This document shows, piece by piece, positions 52,865 through 61,481 of a stretch of 64,000 bases of DNA. The translations under genes and the position numbers were made by a program. How positions within the stretch are numbered: the first letter of the stretch is position 1; each line of letters starts with the position of its first letter. The notes beneath the pieces were generated by a model that ran no database searches, was not told the DNA's origin, and was given only the letters and a program-made list of their open reading frames with translations. The stretch is from Macrococcoides equi (GTDB lineage Bacteria; Bacillota; Bacilli; Staphylococcales; Staphylococcaceae), in NCBI RefSeq assembly GCF_047425865.1, contig NZ_CP179735.1; one strand, given 5' to 3'.

Positions 52865-55020
52865 TATCCTTCATAAACGATCGTATTTAACTTTGTCTGT
52901 GCAACAATAACTGGCCAGTAGAAGGGTGCACCACGCCATCCATGCATCTCCTCCCCATTTTGTCTGAGCAGCATCACCGTTGGATGTGTCGTTCCATAGC
53001 GGTAACTTTGCTTCAACTCATCTTGACCATTATCGGGTCTATCCGAAAATCTCACGCCGTCCTGTCTAAAGCGTGAGATATTACGATTATCACGTGTGAT
53101 GACCCAAACGTATCCCGACTCATTTACAGATAATCTGGATAAGTAATTCAGAATTGAAGTATATGTTTCAGTATTCCACTCGTATCCTTCTTCCATAACA
53201 AGTGTATCAGCGATTTCATTCATAATCGCAATCACACTTTCTACAGGTACCAGTATATGGCGAGTATCATTCTCATTTTGTTTGATAGCAACGATTCGAA
53301 GCTCTTCTATCATTAAATCGATTTTCTTCATACGTCGCTTCATCTCACTTCTACTTTTCGTCTGGAAACCTACTGGTAAGAAACGCTTCTTACCTTTAAT
53401 AGTGATTACTTTTGACAGTAGTATCTTATTCGGATTACAAGGCACGATGTCATGATTTGTGTCATGCATCATAAAGACCACTTCACCGGCATTGCGTCCA
53501 GATTCAAATGCGCGTCTTAAATCTTCATCAAAGGTATGCATTCTTTCCATCACGTCATATATACGCGGCGTTGTATAAAAGCGCGTCACATACAAATCTT
53601 CCTTAGGGCGGGCACCGTACATCCTTGAGTGCTGTAAGACGGTATCCTGCTGGAATTTCTTTGGATCACGTCCGTAATAAAAGCCGATTAAATTCCCTAT
53701 GGTGATCCCTCGATCTAATATTTGCCCACCTATAAAGAAATTTAAAGGTGCACGTAATTTCAGTTCACCTGACTTATTTAATAACTGATTCACATCATTT
53801 ACAGAATTAACGATGGTAGTGAGTAGTTCCTCATCTAAAAATGCATCCTTTACTGACGCATATACCTCCTTAATTCCCGGGAAATATTCAGCCTTAGTGG
53901 ATTGTTTAAATCCATCGTATGCCGTTTGTATTAGTCTCTTAAATGCTGGTTCATCCTCCCGTATTAAATCCACTAATTTCTGTTCAATCTTTAGAACTAA
54001 TTTGTACTGCCACTCATGTGCTTTCTTCGTAGTAATTGTATGCATTATAAATGCGTATTTTTTAGGACGTTTGTTAGCATTGAATGCCTGTAGATGACGT
54101 ATCTTCCCACCTACAACAAAGTTAACGATTGCACTGCGCAGTCCATTAAAATTCTTCGATGCCAGTAGATAGCTATCCTTCGCTCGACGATTATCCTCTT
54201 TGCGTAAAATCTCAAGCTCTGTATCCGTTATCGGCTGATAGACATAGCTTGCCGGATGGTCAAGCTTCGACTGTTCGAAATAGAACTTACCACCTACATA
54301 AGCATCAAACGTCGGAACAAGTACTGTAAACGCCGGACGTTTCGGTTGATAACCACGAGCTTGCAACGTCTCACTATCCGGTTGCAGATAGAGTGAATAA
54401 GGCGTCGCTGTAACTTGAAGATAACTTGCACTTGGGATACGACGTTTAATATGATCAAGCTCCGTTGCGATTACTTTCAATTCAGTTAGATTCTTATCAC
54501 GGTCTTTATCATAGACGACTGATGCATAGTCCGCTTCGTCATCAATAATCAACATCTGTCTTTCTGATAATACCGGATATGTATCAAATAAAGCTGTCGT
54601 TAAACGCTCAACATTCTTCTTCTCTTTTTTCACAATCACTACAAACTTCTTATTCAGTTCATACTTACGTAAATCGTCAGGTAGATGCATAATATCATAG
54701 ACCGATACATAGTCTTCATCAATCAGTGATGCGTACTCCTCTGACACACGTTCATACGTCTGACGAGCCAAAGCATTGGAGTTCTTTGTCAGAAGAATAA
54801 CCACTTCATACCCATTATCAAAACCAAGCGCCATAGAGCCCATGAAACTACGCGTCTTTCCAGACTGTATGCGACCAAGTAGCATGCCAGGTTTGTTTTC
54901 ATTTGTTGAAGTATTCATTAAATTTGAAATCGTGTCATGCATTGCTGAAAGTTCTTCTTTACTGTAGTTATTCTTACTTTTTAGTGTCCTTAAAAATATA
55001 CCATTTGTATTTAAATTCAT
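52864..55020 (-). CDS. Z1-domain superfamily 2 ATPase
   Basis: This 718-aa helicase-like ATPase has a Walker A GRIQSGKT (49-56), a Walker B IIDDEADYAS, a motif III-like QVTATPYS and a Z1 core GGQILDRGITIGNLIGFYYGRDP followed by QDTVLQHSRMYG. Z1 proteins usually occur with DNA methyltransferase, MutL-like or AIPR genes in defence loci such as MZA. Here none of these is adjacent: a lipoprotein gene lies upstream and membrane-protein genes downstream. The ATG at 55020 has RBS AGGAG; the frame extends 23 codons upstream without one. It probably acts on DNA; the substrate is unknown. Confidence 0.85.
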   Translation of the reverse strand: MNLNTNGIFLRTLKSKNNYSKEELSAMHDTISNLMNTSTNENKPGMLLGRIQSGKTRSFMGSMALGFDNGYEVVILLTKNSNALARQTYERVSEEYASLIDEDYVSVYDIMHLPDDLRKYELNKKFVVIVKKEKKNVERLTTALFDTYPVLSERQMLIIDDEADYASVVYDKDRDKNLTELKVIATELDHIKRRIPSASYLQVTATPYSLYLQPDSETLQARGYQPKRPAFTVLVPTFDAYVGGKFYFEQSKLDHPASYVYQPITDTELEILRKEDNRRAKDSYLLASKNFNGLRSAIVNFVVGGKIRHLQAFNANKRPKKYAFIMHTITTKKAHEWQYKLVLKIEQKLVDLIREDEPAFKRLIQTAYDGFKQSTKAEYFPGIKEVYASVKDAFLDEELLTTIVNSVNDVNQLLNKSGELKLRAPLNFFIGGQILDRGITIGNLIGFYYGRDPKKFQQDTVLQHSRMYGARPKEDLYVTRFYTTPRIYDVMERMHTFDEDLRRAFESGRNAGEVVFMMHDTNHDIVPCNPNKILLSKVITIKGKKRFLPVGFQTKSRSEMKRRMKKIDLMIEELRIVAIKQNENDTRHILVPVESVIAIMNEIADTLVMEEGYEWNTETYTSILNYLSRLSVNESGYVWVITRDNRNISRFRQDGVRFSDRPDNGQDELKQSYRYGTTHPTVMLLRQNGEEMHGWRGAPFYWPVIVAQTKLNTIVYEG

Positions 55021-55048
55021 TCTTATACTCCTAGCTAAAACAATAAAA

Positions 55049-55069
55049 GAAACCGGCATCACCGGTTCC
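55049..55069 (-). terminator. Hairpin terminator
   Basis: GAAACCGG/CCGGTTCC followed leftward by TTTTATTG, separating the lipoprotein gene from the Z1 gene. Confidence 0.75.
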
Positions 55070-55118
55070 TTTAAGGTTATGAATTTCATTATATAATTTT
55101 TTCTGTTCTATGTATAAA

Positions 55119-55616
55119 TTACTGCTGTACAGGTAATCCTGTATTCGGATCAATCGCTGGTATTTCAGTTGTAGCTTGTGTTTGTGCACCATTACGCTCG
55201 ACTTGTAATGCACTTTCAAAAGCTGCTGCTGGTGATGAGGTATTCGTTCCTTGAGGAATCACACCATTAGCTACACCACTTTGATAAGCTGCCATCTTCT
55301 CAGCAACTGTATAGTTATTACTGTATATAATCTGACTTAACGTATTACGGTTCGTTATGTTATTCACGTTCTCTTTTTGAACCGCTTCAGTTGTTACAGG
55401 CTCTTTAACTTCCTGTGTCTTCTCTTCAGTCGTGCTATCAGCTTTTTTATCAGCAGATAATTTCTTTTCGCGACTTGCTTTAATTTGCTTTCTTGCAATA
55501 TCTGCTGCACTTGCCTTCTGTTCTTCCTTAGCCTTCTCAGGAACTGCTTCGTCTTTACCACATGCTACAAGTAACAAGGCAGTTGATACGACAATACTCA
55601 TCTTCTTTACGTTCAT
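55119..55616 (-). CDS. Lipoprotein of unknown function
   Basis: This 165-aa lipoprotein has a lipobox LLVAC (Cys19), a Lys/Glu/Ala-rich helical linker (about 22-85) and a C-terminal part with NTLSQIIYSNNYTVAEKMAAYQSGVANG and a Gln/Thr-rich end (DPNTGLPVQQ). The layout recalls the phase-variable lipoprotein at 8157-8715 (charged linker, Thr/Glu repeats, short helical domain with Q-rich end), but no sequence relation is clear. The RBS is weak. Confidence 0.7.
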   Translation of the reverse strand: MNVKKMSIVVSTALLLVACGKDEAVPEKAKEEQKASAADIARKQIKASREKKLSADKKADSTTEEKTQEVKEPVTTEAVQKENVNNITNRNTLSQIIYSNNYTVAEKMAAYQSGVANGVIPQGTNTSSPAAAFESALQVERNGAQTQATTEIPAIDPNTGLPVQQ

Positions 55617-55728
55617 GTGTTCATCTCCGTTCTATTTTTCCCCTAAATTATATAATACTACATTATCTCAAGATAATGTAAATTAATTATATGATATAAT
55701 CATGGTAAAAATTACGGAGGATTTACGC

Positions 55729-56631
55729 ATGAATTTCAACAAAAGTATCGCCTTATCAACCAAATCTCCTCGAAATATCCATTGGTCAGTCACAATCATT
55801 ATTTCGATTGTACTCTTTATCATCATGCAAATCGTTGCTTCATTAGTACTGGTACCTGTATTACTTGCATTGAATCCGACGGCTACACTGAATGATCTTA
55901 TGAAAGAACCACTCAATACATTATTTAGCTTACTCACTTTTCCGTTTTTGCTATTCTCATTTATCTTAACGAACAAATTCTTGTACCGTCACCCGATCCA
56001 GGCACTGGGTTTCTTTAAAGAACGATTAATTCCAAGGTATCTGTTAGGCATGACTTTTGGGATAGCGATTATACTCATTATCTATATCATCAATCTAATG
56101 ACAGGTGCCATGCATAGTACAGTGAATCACCATATTCAAATGTTTACTTTAGTATGGGTTATCGCATTATTCATGATTCAAGGATTAACAGAAGAAGTAG
56201 TTGCACGAGGATTTCTGATGAATAAAGTAAGCCATCAGATCGGCATCCCTGCAGGCATCATTATTAACTCAGCATTCTTTTCACTGCTTCACTTTTTAAA
56301 TCCTAATACGAATTTACTTAGCTTTATTAATCTGTTTCTAGCTGGTGTAGTGTTCTCTTTATTATTCTACTGGTCAGATAACATCTGGCTCACTGGTGCT
56401 GCACATAGTTTCTGGAATATTACGTTAGGTGTCTTGTTAGGGAATGAAGTGAGTGGGACAACACTCCCTGCGACGATATTAAATACTCAATCAAACACTG
56501 ACATGACACTGATTAATGGAGGTATGTTTGGATTGGAAGGCGGACTAGTAGTAACCGTTTTATCAATCATCATTATCTGCATTCTGCTCAATCTATGTCT
56601 TAAGAAATACGGAACGAAAAAAAGAGCCTAG
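55729..56631 (+). CDS. CPBP-family intramembrane metalloprotease
   Basis: This 300-aa polytopic membrane protein has the three Abi/CPBP motifs: EEVVARGFL (155-163), a His in FSLLHFLNPN and a His in GAAHSFWN. The family includes Rce1-like proteases and bacteriocin self-immunity proteins. Its target here is unknown, and no bacteriocin gene is seen nearby. The ATG at 55729 has RBS GGAGG; a TATAAT with TG extension lies about 35 bp upstream. Confidence 0.88.
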   Translation: MNFNKSIALSTKSPRNIHWSVTIIISIVLFIIMQIVASLVLVPVLLALNPTATLNDLMKEPLNTLFSLLTFPFLLFSFILTNKFLYRHPIQALGFFKERLIPRYLLGMTFGIAIILIIYIINLMTGAMHSTVNHHIQMFTLVWVIALFMIQGLTEEVVARGFLMNKVSHQIGIPAGIIINSAFFSLLHFLNPNTNLLSFINLFLAGVVFSLLFYWSDNIWLTGAAHSFWNITLGVLLGNEVSGTTLPATILNTQSNTDMTLINGGMFGLEGGLVVTVLSIIIICILLNLCLKKYGTKKRA

Positions 56632-56640
56632 GCTCTTTTT
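56619..56640. terminator. Bidirectional hairpin terminator
   Basis: AAAAAGAGCC/GGCTCTTTTT with the CPBP stop codon in the loop; serves both convergent genes. Confidence 0.85.
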
Positions 56641-57747
56641 TTATTGCACTAATCGTCCGATATTACGACATGTATTCATGATTAACGATGGTGCATTTGT
56701 TATCGCATCATCGAGTGACATCGGTCCATCTGTAATTGAGTGCATACTTAAAAAATATTCATATAACTCCTGGTAATCTGTGCCGAGACCACCCGAGATA
56801 AGTATAGATTTTCCGCCATTCTTATTGATACGCTTTGCAACACACACCGGTAACTTACCGAATTTCGTTTGGAAGTCACTCTTCCCTTCACCTGTAAAAA
56901 CATAATCAATTGTAGTAAGATTCAAATCACTGAGTACAATATCTGCAACAAATTCTGCACCAGCTACGAGCGTACTACCTGCACATAATAAGCCAAAACC
57001 TATACCACCCGCAGCACCAGCACCTGGTGTATTTTGCATATCAATATTTAAATAATCTGATACCATCAAGGCAAAATCATTAATCGATGCCTCAAACTCC
57101 GGCATCGCCTGCTCAGTCACACCCTTTTGCTTACCGTATGTATAAGTCGCACCATGCTTGCCGCATAAAGGATTATCCACGTCGCAGATTAACTGAATAT
57201 CAAGATCATTGATACCGTCCATTAAAGAACCTTCTACTGTAGCAATATCAGATAAGTTACCGCCATTCACATCAAACCTGAAACTATTATGATTTAAAAA
57301 ATTCAAACCCAATGCCTCAAGCACGCCCGCGCCACCATCATTCGTCAAACTGCCACCTAATCCGACATAAATCTTCCTGAAGCCACGTGCATAAAGTGTG
57401 CGAATAACATCCCCCACTCCAAAACTTGAAGCCATATAAGGATTACGCTCACGTGACACTTCCATACCAATAATATTAGCCACTTCAATAACAGCAGTTT
57501 TACTATCTAACTCCCCGTAATATGTTGTAATTGGTCGACGAAACATATCAACAGTGCTGATTTCGACCTTCTTTCCATTCAAACCATGCACTAATGCATC
57601 AACCGTACCCTCACCCCCATCTGCCATAGGACGTAAGATAAATTCAGTATCATGTAATGACAATGCTAATCCATCTCGCATACACTCAGCCACACGTAAC
57701 GCACTCAAACACTCCTTATAAGAATCCGGTGCAATTAAAATCCTCAT
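56641..57747 (-). CDS. glxK: Glycerate kinase
   Basis: This 368-aa protein belongs to the GarK/GlxK family (PF02595). It starts RILIAPDSYKECLSALRVAE and contains RPMADGGEGTVDAL, GLGGSLTNDGGAGVLEALG, GAGAAGGIGFGL and TGEGKSDFQTKFGKLP, which are the family's substrate and nucleotide sites. It phosphorylates D-glycerate with ATP. The product, 2- or 3-phosphoglycerate, depends on subclass. The length is usual. It is monocistronic with RBS GGAGG. Confidence 0.93.
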   Translation of the reverse strand: MRILIAPDSYKECLSALRVAECMRDGLALSLHDTEFILRPMADGGEGTVDALVHGLNGKKVEISTVDMFRRPITTYYGELDSKTAVIEVANIIGMEVSRERNPYMASSFGVGDVIRTLYARGFRKIYVGLGGSLTNDGGAGVLEALGLNFLNHNSFRFDVNGGNLSDIATVEGSLMDGINDLDIQLICDVDNPLCGKHGATYTYGKQKGVTEQAMPEFEASINDFALMVSDYLNIDMQNTPGAGAAGGIGFGLLCAGSTLVAGAEFVADIVLSDLNLTTIDYVFTGEGKSDFQTKFGKLPVCVAKRINKNGGKSILISGGLGTDYQELYEYFLSMHSITDGPMSLDDAITNAPSLIMNTCRNIGRLVQ

Positions 57748-57802
57748 CGCTATCCCTCCTGTTCTTTGAGTCTATGATAGCATTAAAAAACTGGAAATAA
57801 AA

Positions 57803-57822
57803 AAGACCTCTAAAGAGGCCTT
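57803..57822 (-). terminator. Hairpin terminator
   Basis: AAGACCTCT/AGAGGCCTT with a TTTTTTATTT leftward tail, after the group B gene at 57834. Confidence 0.75.
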
Positions 57823-57833
57823 AATTATCGAAC

Positions 57834-58493
57834 TTATTTAACAGCGTAGTAGTATTTCCAGTTTTCATAAGACATTTCTTGATTAACTGCATCAAATAAG
57901 TAATCTTTTTTATCAACAAAATTGAAATATCTCCATTTATTCAAGTTATTTTTAATAGTATTGCCGTGAATTACAACATATTTTAATTCAGTTTGGCTAG
58001 AATCTGCATCAAAATAGAATGTCATGTTCTTATAAATCATCGCATAATCATTTTTGTCTCTTTTATATTTATCATCGTAAGAAAATTGTGCATATAATGG
58101 CTTACCGTAAAGTTTACGTATTGCACTGGCCGACATTTTTGAGGCATTATAATCATTACCAACATAATCTACTAATCGAGTAATGATAGGATCACCAAAA
58201 TGATCTGTAAAATCAAAAATAGCTTCATTATTGCTACTCACATTATTTAATTCCATATCTTCCGAATATTCAGAAACGCTATATTGTATATTTGGAAGAT
58301 ACTTCGAGCGTTTCGTGTTTAATTTCATACCATCTAAAGAAGTAATTTTTCCAGCTTTTAATTTATAAGCTGTAGTTTTGCTTAAATAATTAATTTTTGT
58401 TTCTGTGATTTTCTTTGCTGCTTCTGCTTTCTCAAATCCTGCACCAGTTAATAATAACGAGGCTGCAACTGTTGAAACGATTAACTTTTTCAT
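57834..58493 (-). CDS. Secreted group B protein
   Basis: This 219-aa exported protein starts at the ATG at 58493 (RBS AAGGAG); the frame runs 18 codons upstream without one. Its signal peptide is about 1-25 (ending KAEA). The mature part has INYLSKTTAYKLKAGKITSLDGMKLNTKRSKYL, FDFTDHFGDPITRLVDYVG, IRKLYGKPLYAQF, YAMIYKNMTFYFDAD and an end YENWKYYYAVK. It forms a subgroup with 40515 through the KITSxDG/NG and DPITR blocks. Confidence 0.8.
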   Translation of the reverse strand: MKKLIVSTVAASLLLTGAGFEKAEAAKKITETKINYLSKTTAYKLKAGKITSLDGMKLNTKRSKYLPNIQYSVSEYSEDMELNNVSSNNEAIFDFTDHFGDPIITRLVDYVGNDYNASKMSASAIRKLYGKPLYAQFSYDDKYKRDKNDYAMIYKNMTFYFDADSSQTELKYVVIHGNTIKNNLNKWRYFNFVDKKDYLFDAVNQEMSYENWKYYYAVK

Positions 58494-58801
58494 AATTCTT
58501 CTCCTTTTTGATAAACATTTTCTTAATACACTTTTATTATAATTCATCCCATATTATAAATGTATACTATCCATGAAATATAATACTATTTCATACAATA
58601 TATGTATTATTTCTATATTACTTTAAGTTAGTTATATATTAATTTTTCCTTTGAATTCTCAATGTAATTTAATGTTATTCAATTCGAAAATAAATTTGTA
58701 CTCAAGAATTTTTTACAACTAATTACACTTTTATTTTTATTTTACAACAAATTATTTATAATATAGATGTATCACAACATTAATTAAAAGGAGAGTTATT
58801 T
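58494..58801. other. AT-rich divergent intergenic region
   Basis: It holds the upstream regions of two divergent secreted-protein genes. A TATAAT at 58757-58762 precedes the rightward gene. No open frame or clear inverted repeat is seen. Confidence 0.4.
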
Positions 58802-59347
58802 ATGAAGAAAATTTGGAGTTTAGTCATCACGTTCTCATTGTTATTAGCTATCTTTTCACCACTAGCAGACGCTAAAAGACCACCTGTCCCTACACCTATC
58901 CCAAATATTTCGAGTAAAACAGTAGCTCAAAAGATTAAATCAGGCACTTATAGTTATTACGGGGTAAAGCTTGGTAACTATTTCTCAGTTGTGAAGAAAA
59001 AATGGGGAAAACCGACTAAAAGAAGCGTATATAAATCTTCAATCACGATACCGGAATACAGCTACGGTCCAATCGGTAATTTAAAAGTAAAAGGAACTGC
59101 TCGTGGAAGTGTTTCTGAATATAAAGTAAAAGTGGATCATATTATGATGAGTACAAGATCTAACACAAAATATGAATATAAGACTGTTATGAAAAACTTC
59201 GGTGCAACAAAAGATATTCGCACGAGTGGAAGCATCAGAATGGTAACATGGACGAAAGGTAATACATACACAATCATCAACTTTAAAAAAGTTGGTACTA
59301 AATGGTATGCTTATTCACTTTCTAATTCAAAAGTAGGATTACGTTAA
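58802..59347 (+). CDS. Secreted group C protein, single module
   Basis: This 181-aa exported protein has a signal peptide about 1-24 (ending LADA). A Pro-rich start (KRPPVPTPIPNISS) is followed by the module VAQKIKSGTYSYYGVKLGNYFSVVKKKWGKPT, then a beta-rich half containing KVDHIMMSTRSNTKYEYKTVMKNFGAT, and the end FKKVGTKWYAYSLSNSKVG. It is closest to 62489 and 44857. RBS AAGGAG. Confidence 0.78.
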   Translation: MKKIWSLVITFSLLLAIFSPLADAKRPPVPTPIPNISSKTVAQKIKSGTYSYYGVKLGNYFSVVKKKWGKPTKRSVYKSSITIPEYSYGPIGNLKVKGTARGSVSEYKVKVDHIMMSTRSNTKYEYKTVMKNFGATKDIRTSGSIRMVTWTKGNTYTIINFKKVGTKWYAYSLSNSKVGLR

Positions 59348-59358
59348 TTTTATGATTT

Positions 59359-59398
59359 CTCCTCAAATTCCAACTTATGTTAAAATGTATTTGAGGAG
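59359..59398 (+). promoter_or_regulatory. Inverted repeat overlapping the ribosome binding site of the 59407 gene
   Basis: CTCCTCAAAT (59359-59368) is fully complementary to ATTTGAGGAG (59389-59398), which contains the Shine-Dalgarno of the next gene. It could mask the site in longer transcripts read through from the group C gene. Confidence 0.4.
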
Positions 59399-59406
59399 TG
59401 ATTAGT

Positions 59407-59760
59407 TTGTGGCGTAAAATTGTTTTATTTATCGTATTGCCGATTACTATAATATGTTGGTTAATGTTACTTTATAGCGGTATTGTTCTTCATAACTATA
59501 GTGACTTAATGGTAGTATGCTATCAGCTATCTCTATTTGGACTTACTGCGATTTATTTTCTTGAGATGAGTGATGATTATCGCAAACACGGTGAAAAGCG
59601 TGGATTACTGATTGGACTTTGTACTTTCTTTTGCTGTTTTGCAGCTGGCACATTGATTGCAATGTTCTATTTTGATTACAGCTGGATTTCAAGAACCATG
59701 CAATTATTTATGCTATTATTAATTGCATACAGTCTTTTTAAAGCAATCAAGAGGAGATAG
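59407..59760 (+). CDS. Four-helix membrane protein, first of a pair
   Basis: This 117-aa polytopic protein starts at a TTG at 59407 (GAGGAG 9 bases upstream); the GTG at 59398 is too close to the site. Helices are at about 5-25, 28-48, 66-86 and 95-113. The next gene begins 3 bases after its stop and encodes a protein of the same size and layout. No family is recognised. The arrangement mirrors the pair at 6062/6487. Confidence 0.65.
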   Translation: MWRKIVLFIVLPITIICWLMLLYSGIVLHNYSDLMVVCYQLSLFGLTAIYFLEMSDDYRKHGEKRGLLIGLCTFFCCFAAGTLIAMFYFDYSWISRTMQLFMLLLIAYSLFKAIKRR

Positions 59761-59763
59761 TTT

Positions 59764-60132
59764 ATGAAGTTCAGTAATATTTTAATCACTATTTTTGCAT
59801 TTTTATTTTTTGCTGCACAATTATTTAATGTCTATGATGGCATTACGCGCCATGATCCACAGATGGTGGTCAGTGGCCTATATTTAATTTCAATCGGGTT
59901 ATTCATGTTATTTAATTTGTATAACGCGATGTTGACACAGTCTGGTAAAGTAATTACCCCCTCAATGTTACGTCAGCAATTATATGCTGCAGTTGCATTA
60001 TTTATATACGGGTTAGTTGTGCTTGTCTGCATCTTTATCTATAACTTAGGCATTTTATCAAAGATCGTTGAATTTATGTTACTTGTTTCAATTTTCTTTG
60101 AAATCCGCTCACGTATCAACCAACTGAAATGA
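59764..60132 (+). CDS. Four-helix membrane protein, second of a pair
   Basis: This 122-aa polytopic protein has helices at about 4-24, 35-54, 74-97 and 101-115. An RBS (AGGAG) sits inside the end of the previous gene, so translation is coupled. The GxxxRHDPQMVVSGLYLISIGLFMLFNL segment parallels HNYSDLMVVCYQLSLFGLTAIYFL in the partner, which supports duplication. It ends at a strong terminator. Confidence 0.65.
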   Translation: MKFSNILITIFAFLFFAAQLFNVYDGITRHDPQMVVSGLYLISIGLFMLFNLYNAMLTQSGKVITPSMLRQQLYAAVALFIYGLVVLVCIFIYNLGILSKIVEFMLLVSIFFEIRSRINQLK

Positions 60133-60133
60133 T

Positions 60134-60161
60134 AAAAGCGATAGCTGCTGCTATCGCTTTT
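60134..60161. terminator. Hairpin terminator
   Basis: The perfect 12-bp arms AAAAGCGATAGC/GCTATCGCTTTT follow the membrane-protein pair. Confidence 0.9.
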
Positions 60162-60202
60162 ACTTTGGTAAGAGGTACATCTTGTTTCTGATTACGAAAG
60201 TG

Positions 60203-60535
60203 TCTATAAAACTTTTTTATAGTCTTTTACACTCGACTAAAACTTATTTTAAGCACGGTAATGACCATAAATTTTTTTTATAGTCTTTTACGCCAGGACA
60301 AAACTTATTTTAAGCACGGAAATGACCATAAAACTTTTTTATAGTCTTTTACGCAAGGATAAGACTTATTCTAAGCACGGAAATGACCATAAAATTTTTT
60401 TATAGTCTTTTACGCCAGGACAAAACTTATTTTAAGCACGGAAATGACCATAAAATTTTTTTATAGTCTTTTACGCCAGACTTAAACTTATTCTAAGCAC
60501 GAAAATGACCATAAAATTTTTTTATAGTCTTTTAC
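60203..60535. repeat. Six-copy 61-bp tandem intergenic repeat with internal hairpin
   Basis: The motif TATAGTCTTTTAC recurs at 60218, 60279, 60340, 60401, 60462 and 60523, an exact 61-bp period. Each unit has an inverted repeat (CTATAAAA...TTTTATAG type), then ACTTATTTTAAGCACGGAAATGACC. Units differ by a few bases. There are no spacers as in CRISPR. It fills the 443-bp gap between genes 60132 and 60576. Confidence 0.92.
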
Positions 60536-60575
60536 ATTTAACACAACCTGATTCCCAACAAAAAATAACAACTAC

Positions 60576-61481
60576 TCATCCCATTGGTTCAATATCCTGC
60601 ATTAACAACTTCCAGTCTCTTTTCCGTGCATCTTTCAGCATACCTTTCATTGTCAGTATTTCTTTCTTGCGATATGTATCATAGTGAATGACTTCATCTG
60701 GATGTAATGCCGGCTGTTTAAAGTTTGTAAATACAAATAACTTTTTGTATTGTGCGAGTTCCGGTATATGTGATAACCAGCGAGTTCTATCTGTACTGCG
60801 TGCAATGATAGTTAATCCTCTATCCATCGCTTCTTTAACCGTTTGAATTGCGACTATCTGACTCGGAAGTAACTCGTTATAAAATGTTATATCATCTCTA
60901 GTGTATGACGGATAAGCATAATATTGCAGTGTAAATAGCTGATTTGGGTGAAAATATCCTATGTCACGCTCAATATGTTGATACATATAATGATAATGCC
61001 AGTTAAGTTTATTATCTTTATTTAACTGACCATTAGTAAATTCGTAAGGGGAATAATCAGGTAAGTCCCGATGAAGATTATCAAACTTTATGCGTTTTTC
61101 TTGATCCATTGGATGATATTTAGGATTGAATGCCGGATTAACGAGCAGAATTAAAATTTTCGCCTGCTCGAAATTACCTGCGTATGGCTCTGGCACCCAG
61201 ATATGTATATGGTTCTCATCTTTAACTAAGTTATTATTATCGTCCAGCACATACATGCCATTGACTTGGTAGAGATGTTGTTCAAACTTTAAACGTTCCT
61301 GCAGTTTTCTACCTTTTAGATGAGTGATTTCTTCGAAGAAATGTGGATATTTCTCTTGAAAATGTGCTAAATCATAGGGATGAAAAGCAGCGAAATTTGC
61401 TACATTTTCTGGTGTATTATCCGGATAGGTAGTATACGCCTTCCAGAAATTTTGAATGCTACTCACTGATTTGATAGCCAC
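60576..61481 (-). CDS. Uncharacterised protein, possibly UDG-superfamily-like
   Basis: This 301-aa cytoplasmic protein contains the block VPEPYAGNFEQAKILILLVNPAFN (about 95-118) followed by aromatic/His-rich segments (WHYHYMYQHIE, YYAYPSYTR) and a C-terminal VFTNFKQPALHPDEVIHYD. The PxPYxGN...ILxLxNPxF pattern resembles proteins with a uracil-DNA-glycosylase-like fold. This is tentative. It starts at a GTG within the end of the upstream gene (23-base overlap; another GTG at 61466 is possible), and no strong RBS is seen, so translation is probably coupled. Confidence 0.65.
   Translation of the reverse strand: MAIKSVSSIQNFWKAYTTYPDNTPENVANFAAFHPYDLAHFQEKYPHFFEEITHLKGRKLQERLKFEQHLYQVNGMYVLDDNNNLVKDENHIHIWVPEPYAGNFEQAKILILLVNPAFNPKYHPMDQEKRIKFDNLHRDLPDYSPYEFTNGQLNKDNKLNWHYHYMYQHIERDIGYFHPNQLFTLQYYAYPSYTRDDITFYNELLPSQIVAIQTVKEAMDRGLTIIARSTDRTRWLSHIPELAQYKKLFVFTNFKQPALHPDEVIHYDTYRKKEILTMKGMLKDARKRDWKLLMQDIEPMG

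Noticed and set aside
55729..56631. Bacteriocin immunity assignment for the CPBP protease
   Set aside because: No bacteriocin precursor or transporter gene was found next to it; only the protease family can be supported.
60203..60535. CRISPR-like array
   Set aside because: The whole 61-bp unit is conserved, with no unique spacers and no cas genes in the window.
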